From Actinomadura rudentiformis (GTDB lineage: Bacteria > Actinomycetota > Actinomycetes > Streptosporangiales > Streptosporangiaceae), in assembly GCF_008923185.1 (NCBI RefSeq), contig NZ_WBMT01000008.1, positions 353,740 to 417,739 on the forward strand: 64,000 nt of DNA, read 5' to 3'. Position numbers and translations under genes: made by a program. Shown here piece by piece: positions 61,070 to 64,000 of this stretch (position 1 is the first letter of the stretch; every line of letters starts with the position of its first letter). The notes under the pieces are model-generated. The model did not search any database. It saw only the letters and a program-made list of their open reading frames with translations, and was not told where the DNA came from.

Positions 61070-61480
61070 CGGGCCGTGCCCGGGCGCCTGGAGCTGCCGC
61101 GGAAGCTGGGACGTGCCGAGCGCGGGTCGAAGCGGCGCGTCAAGGTCAAGGCTGCGTTGCCGGGGCTGCGCGCCCGGGATGCCGGTCAGCGTAAGGACTG
61201 GGGTTGAGCAGACCAGCACCGTCCCGGCCGCCGCTTCGACGTCATCGGAGTCGAGGCCCTCAATATCGGCGTGATGAGTGCCTCGGTGCGCGGGACGTTG
61301 AAGGAGCCGGGCCGTGACATCGCGCGGGCAGTCGGGGTGCCCTGGCGTCCCGTTTGGACCACAAGACCCCTGGAAGGCCCGTGGAGATCAATCGCGCGTA
61401 CACTTCGCAACGTTGCGGCGTGTGTGACCGCGGACGGGAGTCCCCTCTCACGAGGGGGAGGACGTCACTACAGAGCATGA
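61070..61480 (+). pseudogene. tnpB: TnpB (IS200/IS605 family) pseudogene
   Basis: One frame reads GRLELPRKLGRAERGSKRRV, then LRARDAGQRKDWG and a stop, then RRFDVIGVEALNIGVMSASV, RGTLKEPGRDIARA: the central part of TnpB. The zinc-ribbon part (EINRAYTSQRCGVCDRGRES) is in another frame. The internal stop, frameshift and missing N-terminus show decay. It is independent of the remnant at 10342. Confidence 0.75.
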
Positions 61481-61493
61481 GGACACGTGACAT

Positions 61494-62099
61494 ATGAGCG
61501 ATCTCTTCAACTCCCCGGTCTTGAAGGTCGAACAGCCGCGCCGCATCCCCTCGGCCAAGTCGCAGTACACGATCTCCGACGGCCACGGCGTCCTTCTGGC
61601 CAAAGCATCGGAACGTTCCGTACCGCTGGGCCGCCAGGCGGCGCGAGCGCTGTTCGGCGACGGTGACGACCGGCGCATGGTCCAGGTGGAGAACGCGCAG
61701 GGCGGTGCGCCGCTCCTGGTGATCGAACGTCCGAAGCGGACCCTGGGGACCTGGGTCAGCGCCCCGAACGGCACGTTGATCGGGTCGATTCGGTCGGACG
61801 GTTACAAGTGGCGGTACGTGCTGCTGGACGCGGCCGAGCGTCCCGTCGGCAGGCTGGAGGGCAACAAGCTCGCCCGGAAGTTCAAGGTGCTGGACGGCGT
61901 CGGCGGGCACGTCGCGCAGGTCGACAAGAAGTGGAAGGGCGCGGCGACCGAGGTCCTGACCACGGCGGATCGTTATGCGGTGGAGTTCTTCCACCCGCTG
62001 CCCGATCCCCTGCGCGTACTCGTCGTGGCCGCGCCGATCGCACTGGATCTGATGTTGTACGAGGGCAAGGACCTGCCGGATCTCAATCCACTGACGTAA
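61494..62099 (+). CDS. LURP-one/phospholipid-scramblase-like (Tubby-C-like fold) protein, copy 1
   Basis: 201 residues from ATG 61494 (GAGGACA upstream). Beta-barrel fold with central C-terminal helix: MSDLFNSPVLKVEQPRR, YTISDGHGVLLAKASE, LLVIERPKRTLGTWVS, GGHVAQVDKKWKGAATEVLT, TADRYAVEFF and the hydrophobic helix LRVLVVAAPIALDLMLYEGK. Members bind lipid or act as scramblase-like proteins; bacterial roles are unknown. The next gene is a paralogue. Confidence 0.8.
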   Translation: MSDLFNSPVLKVEQPRRIPSAKSQYTISDGHGVLLAKASERSVPLGRQAARALFGDGDDRRMVQVENAQGGAPLLVIERPKRTLGTWVSAPNGTLIGSIRSDGYKWRYVLLDAAERPVGRLEGNKLARKFKVLDGVGGHVAQVDKKWKGAATEVLTTADRYAVEFFHPLPDPLRVLVVAAPIALDLMLYEGKDLPDLNPLT

Positions 62100-62151
62100 C
62101 TGTGGACGCAAGGCACTTTCGCGTGCCGCCGGAGCTTGGCAGGATCGCCGG

Positions 62152-62742
62152 GTGAGCGATCTCTTCAACTCCCCGGTGCTCAGGGTCGAGCAACCCCGCA
62201 AGGGTCCGTTCTCCAAGACGCAGTACAAGGTGCTGGACGGTGACGGCACACTCCTCGCGGTCGGCGCCGAGATCAAGGTGCGTTCGCGCGGAGAGTCACT
62301 GAAGGCGGTCTTCCCAGGGAAGTCCGAGATGGACGCGCGCGCCGTGGAACTGGCCACGCCCGAGGGCGAGCCGCTCCTGCACGTGGACAAGGCCATGGGC
62401 CGGATGTTCACGGCGGTACGGCGTCCCGACGGCGAGGTCATCGGGGCCTTCCGCACCGAACGCGTCGGCCGGCTCTACTCGTTGCGCGACGCCGATGACA
62501 AACGCCTCGGTGAGGTCGTGGGCGACGTGCCGCGGCGCAACTTCACCGTGAAGGATCCCGAGGGCAACCAGGTGGCGCACGTCCAGAAGAAGTGGGCGGG
62601 TGTGGCCACCCATCTGCTGACCACCGCCGACCGGTACGCGGTGGAGATCTCCGACCCGGTGCCGGAACCGCTGCGCACGATGGCCGTCATGACCGCGATC
62701 GCCATGGACCTGCTCCTGCACGAATCCAAGGACATCACTTAG
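62152..62742 (+). CDS. LURP-one/phospholipid-scramblase-like protein, copy 2
   Basis: 196 residues from GTG 62152, 52 bases after copy 1. The first 12 residues are almost identical to copy 1 (SDLFNSPVLRVEQPRK), and VAHVQKKWAGVATHLLTTAD and the C-terminal helix (MAVMTAIAMDLLLHESKD) match. The middle has diverged, so this is an old tandem duplication. The two products may form a pair. Confidence 0.8.
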   Translation: MSDLFNSPVLRVEQPRKGPFSKTQYKVLDGDGTLLAVGAEIKVRSRGESLKAVFPGKSEMDARAVELATPEGEPLLHVDKAMGRMFTAVRRPDGEVIGAFRTERVGRLYSLRDADDKRLGEVVGDVPRRNFTVKDPEGNQVAHVQKKWAGVATHLLTTADRYAVEISDPVPEPLRTMAVMTAIAMDLLLHESKDIT

Positions 62743-62789
62743 CGGAGAACGGCTTCCCGGGGCGCCTGACCGCGAGGTACGTTCCGAAC

Positions 62790-63146
62790 GTGCAGGCCAT
62801 GCCCGGGCGCTCGAACGGCTGGTGGATCTCACCGGCCATTCCGACGATCGCCAACGCCGTCCTGGCCATGCTGTGGGGCTTCTCGGCCCTCGGTGGCTGG
62901 GGCGACGCGGCCTTCTGCGGCGATGCCGCCGAGCGCGACCCGGCGTGCGGTGCCGACTTCGACATCGCCGTCCGCCTATCGGTGGGGCCCGCCGGCCTGG
63001 CCGCGCTCATCGCCCTGACCGCGTGGGCTCTTCCCCCTGTACGTCACAGCTCCAACCGCCTCGACGCCCTCCTCACCGTCGCGGCCTTCATCTGGGTGTT
63101 CGCCGAAGGAGTGCTCTTCATCGGCGGTCTCGTAGCCAAGCCCTGA
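62790..63146 (+). CDS. Small membrane protein (118 aa)
   Basis: GTG 62790 or ATG 62799; GAGGTAC lies upstream. Three hydrophobic helices (IPTIANAVLAMLWGFSALGG, LSVGPAGLAALIALTAWALP, LLTVAAFIWVFAEGVLFIGG) with an acidic, two-cysteine loop between the first two (FCGDAAERDPACGADFD). No family recognised. It is the last protein gene before the rrn operon. Confidence 0.65.
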   Translation: MQAMPGRSNGWWISPAIPTIANAVLAMLWGFSALGGWGDAAFCGDAAERDPACGADFDIAVRLSVGPAGLAALIALTAWALPPVRHSSNRLDALLTVAAFIWVFAEGVLFIGGLVAKP

Positions 63147-63352
63147 GTTCGATCGTGGCCAAATTACTCGGCGAGCTGCTCGAGTGGGACCGGCGATCGC
63201 GTCTCGGATAGGCATCCACTTCGTCGTTACCAAACAGGGACAAAGTGGGGAGCCCTGCCGCTTTTGCCGGTCTGACCAGGCTGTACATCGAACGTGAGCA
63301 GTGCTGCGGCACCGGGAACCGCGACACGTTGCGACTTCTTGCGCCAGTTGGT

Positions 63353-63381
63353 TTGACGTTCGGTCGGCGTGGGCATACTGT
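63353..63381 (+). promoter_or_regulatory. rrn promoter candidate (distal)
   Basis: TTGACG, 17 bases, TACTGT, followed within ten bases by pyrimidine-rich sequence. It is the most upstream of three promoter-like sequences before the 16S gene. Confidence 0.5.
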
Positions 63382-63504
63382 TCTCTTCGCCCCACGGGGA
63401 TGCGGGACGCCGATTGCCGGTGGCCGGCCCGAGGGGAAACCACTAACGATCACCGGGCCTGGTTTTCCATGCCCGTGCTCCGCAGTGGGTCGGAATGGCT
63501 GATT

Positions 63505-63532
63505 TTGACAACTCGGCCAGATCTGATGAAAT
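63505..63532 (+). promoter_or_regulatory. rrn promoter candidate (middle)
   Basis: TTGACA, 16 bases, TGAAAT. The spacer (ACTCGGCCAGATCTGA) is similar to that of the next promoter, which suggests duplication. Confidence 0.55.
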
Positions 63533-63599
63533 AGCAACACCCACCGGGAAAGGGCCGCGAAAGCGGATCCGGGAACGGTGGATCAGAAAAGACCGGAAA

Positions 63600-63627
63600 T
63601 TGACAAGCCGGACGGATCTGATAAAGT
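63600..63627 (+). promoter_or_regulatory. rrn promoter candidate (proximal)
   Basis: TTGACA, 16 bases, TAAAGT: consensus -35 and a good -10, 95 bp after the middle promoter. The leader between here and the 16S gene carries TTGAGAACTCAACAGCGTG (63689 on), a motif typical of actinomycete rrn leaders. Confidence 0.7.
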
Positions 63628-63891
63628 AAAAGAGTCGCCTCCGAGCAGGAAACGCGAAAGCGAATCTCAACGGTGGGTGTCCGTTTCTTGAGAACTCAAC
63701 AGCGTGTTAAAAGCCAGTGCCTTTATAGGCCAGGCACTTTGTGTCTGGTCTCCCCGTGGCCATGACCCCTTTTTGTGGGGGGTTGTGGTGGGGATTTCTT
63801 TGAGGCAAAGCGATCTTTTAGGGATCGCATTGCTGGGATTTTCTCTGAGGTTTGGCGGCCTGGGGCCCTTGTGGGGGTTTGGGTTGTCGTT

Positions 63892-64000
63892 GGGCCTTGA
63901 TGGAGAGTTTGATCCTGGCTCAGGACGAACGCTGGCGGCGTGCTTAACACATGCAAGTCGAGCGGAAAGGCCCCTTCGGGGGTACTCGAGCGGCGAACGG
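63892..64000 (+). rRNA. 16S ribosomal RNA, 5' end (cut by window edge)
   Basis: GGAGAGTTTGATCCTGGCTC at 63902 is the universal 16S 5' region, followed by GACGAACGCTGGCGGCGTGC and CATGCAAGTCGAGCGG. The variable stretch GGAAAGGCCCCTTCGGGG is of the Actinomadura/Thermomonosporaceae type. The mature 5' end is placed approximately. Confidence 0.97.

Overview
The window is high-GC actinobacterial DNA, most likely Actinomadura or a close relative in the Thermomonosporaceae. The evidence is the 16S rRNA 5' end at the right edge, twin CIRCE elements before a stand-alone groEL, iron boxes of the IdeR/DmdR type, common GTG/TTG starts, and many secreted or lipoprotein genes. The left edge cuts the 3' end of a threonine/serine dehydratase gene. 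The right edge cuts the 5' end of an rrn operon, which is preceded by three promoter-like sequences.

Region 1 (0-15 kb) is accessory DNA. It holds a frameshifted PPOX-family pseudogene, a secreted subtilase-like protein without a catalytic domain divergent from a TrmB/LuxR-type regulator, a VOC protein, three small secreted proteins (one a C39-like cysteine peptidase), a LuxR regulator, a decayed beta-propeller-like gene, TnpB debris, an EEP-family hydrolase and a GH114-like lipoprotein.

Region 2 (15.5-26.3 kb) is transport. One stand-alone ABC exporter is followed by an iron-siderophore uptake locus on the minus strand: two FecCD permeases, a FepC-type ATPase, a FecB-type binding lipoprotein, and two exporter-fold ABC half-transporters. 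The two half-transporters have complementary degenerate ATP sites and so probably form a heterodimer. Iron boxes precede both transcription units.

Region 3 (26.4-37.9 kb) holds an Imm51-like orphan immunity protein, a DUF1996 secreted protein, a flavin redox cassette (ferric-reductase-like membrane protein, exported FMN-binding protein, ApbE flavin transferase), a DHFR-like reductase, a membrane-anchored subtilase with a long tail, a SHOCT protein and a MarR regulator.

Region 4 (38-54.8 kb) is more housekeeping: a DUF62 SAM hydrolase, DUF3263, otsB and (separately) otsA for trehalose, a PadR regulator, a Ser/Thr kinase coupled to a DUF4232 lipoprotein and divergent from a sigma factor, a sulfotransferase, a CDF metal exporter, thrC under an S-box (SAM) riboswitch, a CysO-like sulfur carrier, a nucleotidyltransferase and a cold-shock protein.

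Region 5 (54.8-64 kb) has a DUF574 methyltransferase, a PP2C-fold protein missing metal ligands, a truncated tyrosine integrase inside a duplicated segment carrying CIRCE sequence, groEL, a TnpB pseudogene, two tandem LURP-one/scramblase-like paralogues, a small membrane protein and the rrn promoter region.

A recurring oddity is four intergenic tandem-repeat arrays with different unit sequences (about 20, 19, 22 and 26 bp). Each lies immediately 3' of a gene's stop codon.
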